Below are positions 55,090 to 64,000 of a stretch of 64,000 bases of DNA, piece by piece. The position numbers and the translations under genes are program-made. The stretch's first letter is position 1. The number at the start of each line of letters is the position of its first letter. Source of the DNA: Eucommia ulmoides (lineage: Eukaryota; Streptophyta; Magnoliopsida; Garryales; Eucommiaceae); assembly GCA_016647705.1 (NCBI GenBank), contig CM028338.1, positions 20,605,577 to 20,669,576 of the forward strand, in the 5' to 3' direction. A model generated the notes under the pieces. That model worked only from the letters and a program-made list of their open reading frames with translations, was not told the origin of the DNA and searched no databases.

Positions 55090-55460
55090 ATGACTTCTTC
55101 TAATTTGAATTTTGGTGCAGATTCGGATGATGCCTTTTTAAACTTGTTTGATTATGTTATTTCTAAATTCAATTCTTTGAGTATTAGTGGAATATGTGGC
55201 CACCTTGTGGTGCGAGCTCAAAATGATCCTGGTGCACTAGTTCCCCATGGGGGCCGCACTGTTCGAGTGAAGAAGCCTAAAATACTTGCAAAGGTCTATC
55301 TTGACCCAGAAACATTGAGGATATGGAAGCTGCTGATGGAGAATGATGGAAGTGATTTCAATAAAGCAGCCAAATAAGAGAAGGAGAAGTGGTGGAGTGG
55401 ACAGAGAAGTATTCCGTGGACGGGCAGAGTTGTTCATTTCCTGCATGTATCTGATCCAAG
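55090..55460 (+). pseudogene. DML exon with the GALVP to FRGRAELF block
   Basis: The frame reads ISKFNSLSISGICGHLVVRA, NDPGALVPHGGRTVRVKKPK and AKVYLDPETLRIWKLLMEND, the start of the conserved region A of DEMETER-like enzymes (family: GALVPYDGxxDPxKKRKPRPKVDLDPET-x-RVWKLLM). A TAA at 55375 replaces a Glu codon, EKEKWW follows, and one extra base at about 55396 shifts the frame into DREVFRGRAELFISCMYLIQ. The exon ends CAAG|GTATTG at 55460, the expected splice point. These two lesions alone would remove the catalytic domain. Confidence 0.85.
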
Positions 55461-56019
55461 GTATTGTTGTACACTAAATTACACCTAAAAGACATTTTCT
55501 TTCAATGAAAATGAGGTAATTTTATAAAATTGAACCATCCTAATAATTGATGATGTCCCATAACTTTTTGGGCCTCGTTAGATATTTCCCTTTCATAACT
55601 TGCGTAAAAAAACGTCACCCCTATTCTGTCGCCACTAAGTTAGGGTGAGGGCCTGGGAAGGGATAATTTTTTCGTAAAAGGATCAGTACATTTATGGTTC
55701 TATGCAATGGACTCTTTAACATGCAAAATTGTAAAAATCGACCCACGTGAACAAAATCTGTTCAGCAAGAATATCAAGGTACGGTTCTAAAAGGTACATT
55801 TGTCTATTTAAACGTTATTGTATGCCTAAAACAGATCAACCTTAATTGGATATCTTGATTGCCGGTTTTAGATTCCTAGTATTAGGTTATTGACGTGTAG
55901 AAGGGCCTCTTTACGCACTAAACCATCTCTTTGTCAGAAAAATGTGGTCACAAATAGATGCATAATTTTCAGTTCACAGGAAGATGCAATTTTATTAACC
56001 ATAGAAGGATGTTGCACAG
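55461..56019 (+). other. DML intron (predicted)
   Basis: GT at 55461 and AG at 56018-56019 enclose 559 AT-rich bases. Joining the exons in phase gives ...YLIQ|GDRRFSP, which is how the family reads at this place. Confidence 0.65.
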
Positions 56020-56039
56020 GGGATAGACGTTTCTCACCT
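56020..56039 (+). pseudogene. Start of the next DML exon (GDRRFSP)
   Basis: Twenty bases read GDRRFSP in the phase set by the preceding exon. The family continues W-K-G-S-V-V-D-S-V, but here the next codons are antisense copia integrase, so the exon was cut right after FSP. Confidence 0.65.
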
Positions 56040-56294
56040 AAGAAACTCTCAAGACATGATGAAGAAATGAGTAGAGCATGAACAATGTCAAGAATGTGTC
56101 TATGTTTGTGTTCTGCTCGTCCATTTTGTTGGGAGGCTCCAAAACACAAACGGTGGGGGAGCGTGCCATTTTTGTGAAGTAGGTTTAGAAAAACACGGTC
56201 TTTGTATTCCATTACATTATCTGAACGAATTTTTTTGATATTTCAAGATAATTGAGTTTGAACCATGTACGCGCGAGGAGTTCATCATCGTCCT
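56040..56294 (-). pseudogene. Copia integrase fragment
   Basis: The minus frame reads KKIRSDN, MEYKDRVFLNLLHKNGTLPH, GASQQNGRAEHKHRHILDIV and HALLISSSCLESFLGE, the copia integrase from the second catalytic Asp (RSDN) to the region after the catalytic Glu (family: PQQNGVAERKHRHLL, FWGE). It ends at GE where DML sequence begins, sharing about seven bases with it. The other side is cut by Ath1. It is a fragment of yet another minus-strand copia element. Confidence 0.8.
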
Positions 56295-57868
56295 TGCGGT
56301 ATTGACTACTCGTAAGTATACGAGGTCTAGTTTTAATATAATGGATCTTGTAAGATCGGATATCGTTCCACTGGGAAACACGTGTAACTTGGTTGAATAT
56401 TGTGATTAAAATAGTTTCATATTATCTCGACTAATAAAAATTTGTTTGTATCCTATTTAATCTACTAAGATAAATTACAACTATTAGGTTAGTTTTAATT
56501 ACATTAATTACTTAGGTATTGATTTCTTTCACATAATGCATAATTGACATCATTAAGTTAGCTATAACGGTTTTTATCTATTCCGACAATCTCTATATCG
56601 ATAACTCATTCGCTACCTCTCCCGAGTGTAAGACGGGGGATTACACGACTTCGTGTCAACGAAGAAGTCCCCCTCAACACCTTAACGACGCTAGGTCGCA
56701 TGAGTCTTAAGCCAACGTCATGGATTGCATATGTTTTAATGCCCTCCCGGGTCATTAGAACGTCATATTGCATTTACCCTAGTCCAAATCCAGGGTTATC
56801 TCTCCCGAGTGTCAAACCCTGTATTCTCGGTTTATCAATACAAGTATAATATCAAGAATAACAGTAAACACAATCGGATTTAAACAAACAACACGTTAAA
56901 GTAACATTAATTCATTCAGCTTAACATTTATATGATTCCAACTACACCTAAGTAATATTTAACTAATACTACAAGATTTTAGCCATATACCATACAAAAT
57001 AAGAGGGATTCAACATTATTAGATATTAAAAAGTAATTACAGAGATAAAAACAAGAAAAGAATTATCAAATCTGAAAGTGAAACGATCCATTGTCGCTAA
57101 TAATCGATCCGCAAGTGATTTGTCTTTGCCCGAATAATGAATCTCGTCCTTGATCTCCAAAATATAGCTTAAGAACTCTCTACTAGAGTTAGGGATCATC
57201 AACAACTTTTTTCAGACGTGAGAAAGGGGTATATATAGGCCAAAGGTTTCAAAAATATCTAAACAGATATTTTGCCATGTTCTGGGAAATTTGCCTAGGC
57301 GGTAGAATCTTCGCCTAGACGGAGTTTAAGTTGGTTAGAAATCCGCCTAGGCAATAGTTTATTCACCTAGGCGGAGTATTAACTTCTTCGTCTTCTTTCA
57401 TTCTGGCGAATTTCCGCCTAGGCGGTGGAAACTTCGCCTAGGCGGATTTCAGCATTTAAGCACTTCCAGCATTTTAGACTTCCAGCATTCTGACGAAATT
57501 CTGCCTAGGCGGTGTAAACTTCGCCTAGGCGGATTTCAACATTTCAACACTTCCAACCTTCCGATGGATTTTCGCCTAGGCGGTGGAAACTTTGCCTAGG
57601 CGGATTTCAACATTTTAGCTGTTTAACCTTCTGACGGATTTTCACCTAGGCGGTGGAAACTTCGCCTAGGTAGATTTTCGCTATTCTTGAAACTTCCATT
57701 TTTTTATCTTTTGGCTACCATTTTTTTCACTATTTCGCTCAGTTTTTCGATTGTTTACGTCCCTACTCCTGACTTATAAAAACAGCTAAAAAAATATTAA
57801 AACTTAAATAAAATACTCGAAAACTGGCAAATTTGGTTTAGAAATCGATAGGTATTTTACACCTATCA
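56295..57868 (-). repeat. Ath1 3' LTR
   Basis: About 1.57 kb, TGATAGGTGTAAAATACC on the minus strand from 57868 to ...CAATACCGCA at 56295. Collinear with the Ath2 LTR. TATATATA at 57237-57230 on the minus strand. Confidence 0.85.
57285..57680 (-). promoter_or_regulatory. CGCCTAGGCG palindrome array in the Ath1 LTR
   Basis: Eleven or more CCTAGG cores in under 400 bp, in a regular pattern: CGCCTAGGCGGTGGAAACTT then CGCCTAGGCGGATTTCA, repeated with ~20-bp spacers. On the minus strand the array ends about 50 bp upstream of the TATA box (57237). Confidence 0.9.
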
Positions 57869-58512
57869 AATACCCCAAAACTTGAAATTTTGCTAGTTCT
57901 CGAGCAAAATACCTTAATACTAAATAACACTAACTACACTAATTAACTAATTTCTAAACTAAAAATAAATAATCATTAACAAATAAGAAGTAAATACCTG
58001 TGAGATTTAAGTTTAATCAAAGAGACCATGTGGTTCTTTCCTCAACAACCCGTAATCAGATCCGGTTAAGGAATAACACACACCACGTGATGTTCCAGAA
58101 TTTCAACACTCAATATCAGTTAAAATCATTTTAGATCCAATTGAAATATGTGTGTGTGAGAACTCGAATGTATAACTAATCAACACCGGATTGGACTATT
58201 CAATGAATAAGGTCATGACTTAAATTTGTTAAAACATTCAAGAAAGTCATATGCTTGACTGGGCTCGACTATCCACTAATGTAGGTTCGGACATTCACAA
58301 AGATCAATAGGGCTTGGTTTGGCTTTGGAGAACAACTAAGGGTATCGTAGAAATAGAAACTCGTTATAATTTTAGCGATACCCGAGGCACAAACGCTTGT
58401 CGCTAAATCTCCCTCATAACCCCTATCTTTGAAGATATAACCCTAAACAAGATTAAGTAAACTTGTATTCACTTGTCACAACAATCGAGATTAAACACTA
58501 TATTCACATAGT

Positions 58513-58547
<35 letters not shown>

Positions 58548-59550
58548 CACACCCCCAAACTTATTCAATTTTGTACAATTTTAGGGGCATGTAAATATAA
58601 CTAAGGGATTGACAAGAGAATACGCTTATACTTAACCAAAACATTTAAACTGAAACCCCGATTGCCTGCTTCAAGTTAGCATAATCTAATGCTACTTGAT
58701 TTCACTTAATTTTTACTTTTATTCTTAGCGACAATGGTTTTGAAAGATTTACTTGGTTAAAGTATAAAAACAAGTTCAGAATTGAAAAGTTTATGGCTTC
58801 GACAGGAGTACGTGGGAATAAATTTTCTAGTTAGTTTCAAAAGGTTCAAGTAAAAAAATTGAAGGCCTATATCATGCCTCCGGAATTACCTCACCTATAA
58901 TTTCGCCTCAAGCCTTCCCCAATCAAATTCTAGATTCCTCATTTCTGTCATGAACTTATTACTAAATAATTGGCGTCACTTCGTTTAACTAATTATACAA
59001 TGAGTTTATGCGATCGTGCGATTTAGGATCAAAATAATTTTTTACCTAATCGACATGTTAAGCACACAAAACACACATGAATGACATTACCCCTGACCTC
59101 AATATGCAATTAGGGGATAATTTTCATCATCGGGACATGGTTCGGACGAACTCAAAAACTCAGCATGCACGTACAACTACATTAATTAACATATCTACTC
59201 TAATTCTACAAATTAACATTACTTATACTAATGATCCTTACACATGCATAACTAATCATTACACATGCACAACAAAAAGAATTTCAAAATTTACAAAAAT
59301 TAAACATTAATATCATTATAAGAAAAAATTTGTCCACAAAAAGAATTTTGTCCCATTCACATAAAAAAAATTCATCCTTCATATTCCAAAAAAAACAAAA
59401 ACTACATACTTGCATGTTTAATACCCCCAAACTTGAATGAGATAGTGTCCTCACTGTCTAGGCAGCAAACCCAATAATAGAATAGAAATCTAAGTATTGA
59501 AAACTGGGTCGGACACATACCTAGGAGGGAAGACATATAAGTCTAACCTC
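57869..59550. other. Ath1 3' internal non-coding region, with poly-T run
   Basis: About 1.7 kb without a gene, homologous to the matching parts of Ath2, Ath3 and Ath4. A run of 29 T lies at 58515-58543, at the same place as the poly-A run of Ath4 in mirror orientation. Confidence 0.65.
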
Positions 59551-59557
59551 CTACCGT

Positions 59558-60659
59558 TCATTGGGGAGGAGATGGTAGTTGCGGATCATCGGTCTCGAAA
59601 GGCCGCATGGGTGTATAACGCATCATATCGATTCCGAGGTGCTCAAATAAAACCCTTTGATTTTGATCTTGCTGCCTAATGTAGTTATCCATGTAAATCT
59701 TCATCCGAGAAAAAATATTTTGGAGTTGGCTCATGTCAGATTGGAGACCACGGATATCTCGTGAAATCTGGTTTAGTTGGTCACAGCAGGTTGTGGGTGC
59801 CTCCGAAGGGCCGACTTCTTCCTCGTCAGGACCCTCTTCTCTCTCAACTAGTCCTTCCTTCCACAATCGGTTAATCATTGAAAAATCGAGCGGCTGTTTA
59901 GGTGGCAAGGGGCTTGTCGTTGTGACACGAACTCCTGCATGCAGAAATAGAATGGTTAGGAAGGAGGGAAAAGGAAGGCCACCCTTCGTCGTTCTGGCAG
60001 TATGAAGTATGTAAGAGTAGATGTGCCAACCGACATTGACGGGGGTCCCTCTATCGATGCCATATAGCATAAAAGCGCGCTCCTTGGAAACATCTGAAAC
60101 GTGGGAGGTAGGGAGCAGATTCGCGTAGATGAATTGATGCCATATCTTCGGGATTGGTTTCAGAAACCGCACATTAAAGATGGCCTAACCTGCCATGTGT
60201 TTTTACATTAGGCGTTACCCGTAGTCAGGGCCTGAATCACAACATTCATCGTTGGTGTGACAGCTTCGAATAAATCCCGCGAGACTTCCGGCCCCGTCAA
60301 ACCCAACAACTCATTGAAGTGGTCCGCACTGAACAAAATTGGGATGTTTCGGACCTTCGTTTGAAAGCCAGTGGCCTTGGTAATATTTGCGTAAAATTCG
60401 CGTACCAGGGCCAACTCTCCTGGTGGGGGTGAAGCGCAAAACTGTTCCCATTTTCGACTTTGTATGACTGTCCTAAATTCTTCAAGGAGTTCTTGTAAAG
60501 GTCCGAACCCCCTTTGGCGAATGCCGGAACGCTTACTTTCATGTCTGTTGAAATGGGCTTCGGCTTTCTTGGAAACAAATTTTAAGGAGTTGTAGTCCGT
60601 GGCAACCGAAGATTCTTCTGTGCGTAGTTGCTTAGATACTCAACGCTTTATCATTTTGC
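59558..60659 (-). pseudogene. Ath1 extra ORF downstream of integrase (putative plant transposon protein type)
   Basis: On the minus strand an ATG at 60654-60652 begins MIKR, then a TGA, and the frame goes on EESSVATDYNSLKFVSKKAE, ESKRSGIRQRGFGPLQELLE, PGELALVREFYANITKATGF and ADHFNELLGLTGPEVSRDLF (to 60208). After a frameshift near 60190 a 204-codon frame (60172-59558) reads PKIWHQFIYANLLPTSHVSD, ERAFMLYGIDRGTPVNVGWH and ARTTKGGLPFPSFLTILFLH, then an acidic EREEGPDEEEVG and a coiled-coil-like SDMSQLQNIFSRMKIYMDNY. This is the putative plant transposon protein domain (I believe PF20167). No transmembrane segment is seen, so it is not a classical envelope protein. Role unknown. Confidence 0.7.
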
Positions 60660-61049
60660 CTATAAATCACAATCACAACACAAGCCACAACAATAACAAT
60701 AGAACACACAATTCAAACCATTGTCAGTGAACACACAATGCCTTTTTAAAAACCACATACCAACCAAAACCAAACAATATGAATTTCACAATATCTCATA
60801 CCAACCAAATCCAAATCACATTTTTTTTCACAATGTTGCCCAAAATAAATGATTCCCATTGTGTATCTACACATAAACATGATAGGCTTTACCAAAAATC
60901 AATCCTAAATCCCTAATAGCATGAAAAACATAATACTAGAGTTTTAAAAGGTTTAGGGTTCTATCCAAATCCAAGGATTTTTGAAATAAATGAGCAAATG
61001 AAGCAAAGATTTCAACAATTAAATGAAAAATAGGATCATTGATACTTAC
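60660..61049 (-). other. Predicted intron in the leader of the extra ORF (Ath1)
   Basis: On the minus strand the donor reads TTCAACAA|GTAAGTATC (61049) and the acceptor TTTATAG|GCAAAATGA (60660), 390 bases apart. The acceptor is five bases before the ATG of the extra ORF. The donor is a near-perfect consensus. Confidence 0.45.
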
Positions 61050-61279
61050 TTGTTGAAAAATTTCGGTCAAATCACTTGAAGATGGCGATTTCGCACTGTT
61101 CACCGCTTAAACCCTAGATTTTTGAAAATGGGAAAGAGAAATCCAACGCTTGGATGAAGATTCTTTGTGGAATTCCAAGTTTTTCACAATTGAGGATGAA
61201 TTTTTAAAGGGAGGAAAGGATTTGGGATGGTGAAATAGAGAGGTTTTTGAAAATTTTAGGAGGGAAGTGCCGTCTGCGA

Positions 61280-61650
61280 AGGGAAAGGCTCCTATTTAAA
61301 ACAAGGCTACCGTAAATTCGCCTAGGCGAAGGTTTTTCTGCCTAGGCGAAGTAGCGCCTTTTGTTTTTTTAAAAAAACTTTCCGATGTTAATTCGCCTAG
61401 GCAGTGGTTTTTTTCGCCCAGGCGAATTTTCGTCAGTATGAAACCCTTTGGTTCTGTTGTAAATCCGCCTAGGCGGTGGTTTTTTTTTTTTGCCTAGGCG
61501 AATTTACGCCAGTATACTAACTCAGCCTTCTGTCTTATTTCCGCCTAGGTGGTGGTTTTTCTGCCTAGGCGAATTTATGCCAGTATACTAACTCATCCTT
61601 CTATCCTATTTCCGCCTAGGCGGTGGTTTTTCCGCCAAGGCAAAGTTACG
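61280..61650 (-). promoter_or_regulatory. Internal palindrome array and TATA-like box (Ath1)
   Basis: On the minus strand, after integrase ends (61868), a CGCCTAGGCG array runs from about 61640 to 61317 with about eight cores, followed by TTTAAATAGGAGCCTTTCCC (61300-61281). The LTR has the same order: array, then TATATATACCCCTTTCTC. This looks like a second promoter placed to transcribe the extra ORF. Confidence 0.5.
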
Positions 61651-61867
61651 GTAGTGTGGACTTTGACTGGATTCTTTTATATTTTCACAATTTTGCTCTA
61701 CACCTCTTGCTTCTATTTGGTTCCTCAAACGATTTTTAGCATGCAATTCAACCCTAAGTATCTAGCCTCATCAATTCACCACAAAAAAATAATATTCCGA
61801 GATCAATACGATCTCCAAAAAGTAATTTATACAAAAGTTGAGAATGTTCGTTACCCTCGACGGCATA

Positions 61868-64000
61868 TCAAAAGATGTTGCTTGGTTTTATGTCCCTAAC
61901 TGGACGTGTATGAATTTTGGCTTTATACTTCAACGAGGGAGATGTTCTCCACAACTCGCTCTTCATCCTTGAAGTAGTGCTTGATCCGCTCCCCGTTGAC
62001 TCGAAAGTTCGTCCGTCTTTGCCTTCTAACTCGATAGCACCAAATGGATAAATATGCTTGATCCAGAAAGGTCCAGACCACCAGGACTTCAACTTTCCAT
62101 GAAAGAGTCTCAGCCTTGAGTTAAACAACAGAACTTGTTGGCCTAGACTGAACTCCCTCCAGACTATCATTTTATTATGCCATCTCTTCGTTGTATCTTT
62201 ATAAAGCTTGGCATTCTCATAAGTCTCGTGCCAGAATTCCTCAATTTCATTCAATTGGAGGAGACGTTGCTCACCAGAAGCCTTTAGGTCAAAGTTGAGT
62301 TTCTTAATCGCCCAAAATGCATGGTACTCCAATTCAACGGGCAAATGACACGCTTTCCCAAATACTAATCTATACGGGGACATGCCAATCGGTGTCTTAA
62401 AAGCCGTGCGGTTCGCCCATAAAGCATCATCATGCTTCACCACCCAATCCTTGCAATTAGTATGAACCGTTTTCTCCAGAATTAGCTTGATTTCTCAGTT
62501 TGAAACTTCAACTTGGCCATTTATCTGTGGGTGGTATGGTAGCGCCACCTTGTGCCTAACCCCATATTTTGCCAACAAAGCACTAAGCATTTTGTTACAA
62601 AAGTGGGTTCCCTCATCACTGATTAAGGCTCGAGGTGTCCCGAACCATGTCATGACATTTTATTGAAGGAACTTTAAATCCACTTTGGCATCATTGGTAG
62701 GTGTTGCCACGGCCTCGACCCATTTGGACACATAATCCACCACTAACAGAATATACTCCTTGCCAAATGACGGCGAAAATGGCCCCATGAAATCTACGCC
62801 CCACACATCAAACAACTCAAGCTCAAGAATAGACGTCAATGACAATTCATGCCATCTCGATATGTTACCCACCCTTTGACATCTATCACAGGTTTTCACA
62901 AACGTGTACAAATCTTTCAACAAAGAAGGCCAGTAAAAACTTGATTGAAGTACTTTAGATGCTGTCCGAGTCACATCAAAATGGCTGCCACAAGATGATG
63001 AATGGCAATGGTAGAGAATACTAGCCATTTCCTCCTCCGAAACATATCTCCGGATCACCTGATCAACACATTTCTTGAATAGCAATGGCTCGTCCCATCG
63101 ATAATACTTTGCATCAAAATGAAATTTCTTCTTTTGGGCTCTAGTCAAATTAGGTGGTAACACATTACATGCAAGATAGTTCACAATGTTCGCATACCAA
63201 GGAAGTGTATTTTTAACTAAAAATAGTTGTTCGTCAGGGAATACTTCCATGATGCTAGACTCCTCACCAATGTCTTCTTCAATCAACCTTGACAAATGGT
63301 CGGCAACAACGTTCTCACTCTCCTTTTTACCCCTTATTTCAACATCAAACTCTTGCAATAGAAGAATCCACCTTATCAATCTCGGCTTGGCATCTTTCTT
63401 TGCGAACAAGTACTGGATAGCCGCGTGATCCGTGTAGACGATCACTTTTGACCCAATGATATAAGACCGGAACTTATCATAAGCAAAAACAACAGCTAGC
63501 ATTTCTTTCTCAGTCGTGGTGTAATTCTCCTGGGCATCATTCAATGTCTTACTTGCATAATAGATTAAGCAGAAGATCTTCTCCTTCCATTGGCCTAACA
63601 CCGCGCCAACGACATAGTCACTCGCATCGCACATAATCTCAAATGGCATCTCCCAGTCCGGAGCGATCATTATTGGAGCCGTGATCAACTTCTCCTTTAT
63701 CGCCTTAAAAGCCTTAATACAAGCCTCATTGAATTCAAATGAAGTATCCTTCTCAAGAATGTGACATAACAGCTTCACCGTCTTCGAGAAGTCCTTAATA
63801 AAGCGCTGGTAAAAGCCGGCATGCCCCAAGAAACTTCGAACTCCTTTCACATTAATCGGTGGCGGAAGCTTCTCAATCATTTCAATCTATGCTCGGTCTA
63901 CCTTAAGCCCCTTGAAAGAGACTCGATGACCCAAAACGATCCCCTCTTTAACCATAAAGTGACACTTCTCCCAATTAAGAACTAAATTCTTCTTCTCACA
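61868..64000 (-). pseudogene. Ath1 pol: RT end, RNase H, integrase
   Basis: One minus-strand frame runs from the window edge to a stop at 61868. In order: RT thumb (NLVLNWEKCHFMVKEGIVLG), [20 protein letters not shown], RNase H ([18 protein letters not shown] with catalytic Asp, [19 protein letters not shown] with Glu, [11 protein letters not shown]), integrase zinc region (H and H, then CDRCQ), core ([20 protein letters not shown], then ISDEGTHF, then QVEVSN with the catalytic Glu) and C-terminal [12 protein letters not shown]. Stops: TAG at 63889, TAA at 62662 and TGA at 62497, all in the same frame, no frameshift. It is the only pol here with recognisable catalytic residues throughout. It copies and integrates Athila DNA in the family's active members. 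Confidence 0.9.

Larger units (their letters stand above)
18147..56039 (+). pseudogene. DEMETER/ROS1-like DNA glycosylase (DML) pseudogene, split by 33 kb of insertions
   Basis: The pieces on both sides of CopM read as one DML gene in the plus direction: N-terminal TPAKP motif (about 18230), a Lys-rich segment ending DDDN at 19578 that continues as DKLSSATDSTPSPSEK at 52920, RPKVVVEG (53050), KPVTPKHATK in another frame (53110), VKRSLNF (53250), and GALVPHGG...YLDPETLRIWKLLM (55230-55355), EKEKWW (55378), FRGRAELFISCMYLIQ (55404-55459) and GDRRFSP (56020). DML enzymes remove 5-methylcytosine by base excision. The helix-hairpin-helix glycosylase domain, its catalytic Lys/Asp and the iron-sulfur motif would lie downstream, beyond the Ath1 insertion and outside the window. 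Frameshifts, stops and an inverted duplication show that the gene is dead, apart from the insertions. Confidence 0.75.
56295..64000 (-). mobile_element. Ath1: Athila element, minus strand, 3' half
   Basis: On the minus strand from the window edge come RT end, RNase H and integrase in one frame (64000-61868), a spacer with palindromes, a predicted leader intron, an extra ORF (60654-59558), a non-coding region, and the 3' LTR (57868-56295). The protein sequence is typical of the Athila lineage ([26 protein letters not shown]-like [13 protein letters not shown]). Only three stops interrupt about 2.1 kb of pol, so it is the best preserved element here. The 5' LTR, gag and RT start lie outside the window, so no target duplication can be checked. 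Confidence 0.85.

Noticed and set aside
55890..56081. A plus-strand frame across the DML exon start as a gene of its own
   Set aside because: Only GDRRFSP (from 56020) belongs to DML. The rest is intron before it and antisense integrase after it.
59558..60654. Extra ORF as a classical retroviral envelope gene
   Set aside because: No signal peptide or transmembrane segment. The sequence fits the putative plant transposon protein domain.

Overview
The window is nuclear DNA of a flowering plant, probably a eudicot. It holds no intact host gene. It is a deeply nested stack of LTR retrotransposons and a few small DNA transposons, most of it lodged inside one broken host gene. The evidence for a plant is a DEMETER/ROS1-like 5-methylcytosine DNA glycosylase (DML) relic, a plant mobile domain (PMD) relic, Athila-, Tat- and Sirevirus-type elements, and hAT-like and PIF-like miniature elements. 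No rRNA, tRNA gene or bacterial feature was seen.

Layout. (1) 1 to about 18130: remnant of a minus-strand Tat-lineage Ty3/gypsy element with a long duplicated 5' LTR on the right (12759 to about 18130), a mutated primer binding site (12739-12756), a decayed gag-like stretch, and a plus-strand (antisense) PMD ORF on the left. The PMD ORF is split by a Sirevirus-like copia element, Sire1 (1073-7767, target duplication CCTAC). (2) About 18147-19578 and 52918-56039: pieces of the DML pseudogene, plus strand. They are separated by a 33-kb insertion. (3) 19579-52917: a minus-strand copia element, CopM, with very short (~125 bp) LTRs. Its own body is interrupted three times: by a Sire1-family solo LTR (20523-22628), by an Athila-type solo LTR, Ath5 (25802-32517), which itself contains the non-autonomous element Ath4 (26664-32074), and by a plus-strand copia element, CopP (32795-52367). 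CopP carries five more insertions: Ath3 (33297-37211), Ath2 (38379-44963), an unclassified LTR-like insert (45113-47883), a hAT-like element (48366-49145) and a PIF-like element in its 3' LTR (51478-52189). (4) 56040-64000: a copia integrase fragment in the DML exon, then the 3' half of a well preserved minus-strand Athila element, Ath1, running off the window.

Most nesting levels are supported by an exact short target duplication, and deleting the insert usually restores the host reading frame (for example CVF|PSYS in CopP integrase across Ath2, VNP|IKTQ across 45113-47883, SQAN|MIAS across Ath3). This gives a relative order of insertion.

Points of most interest: (a) three LTR families carry arrays of short GC-rich palindromes just upstream of their TATA boxes (GTCGAC in Sire1, CGCCTAGGCG in Athila), and the CopM leader carries TTCGCGAA; (b) Ath1 and Ath2 repeat the palindrome-array plus TATA-like module internally, between integrase and a downstream extra ORF, followed in Ath1 by a credible 5'-leader intron, which looks like a separate transcription unit; (c) the DML pseudogene holds an inverted internal duplication able to form a long hairpin. 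Family names come from recognised protein motifs and LTR features read by eye. No database search was possible.
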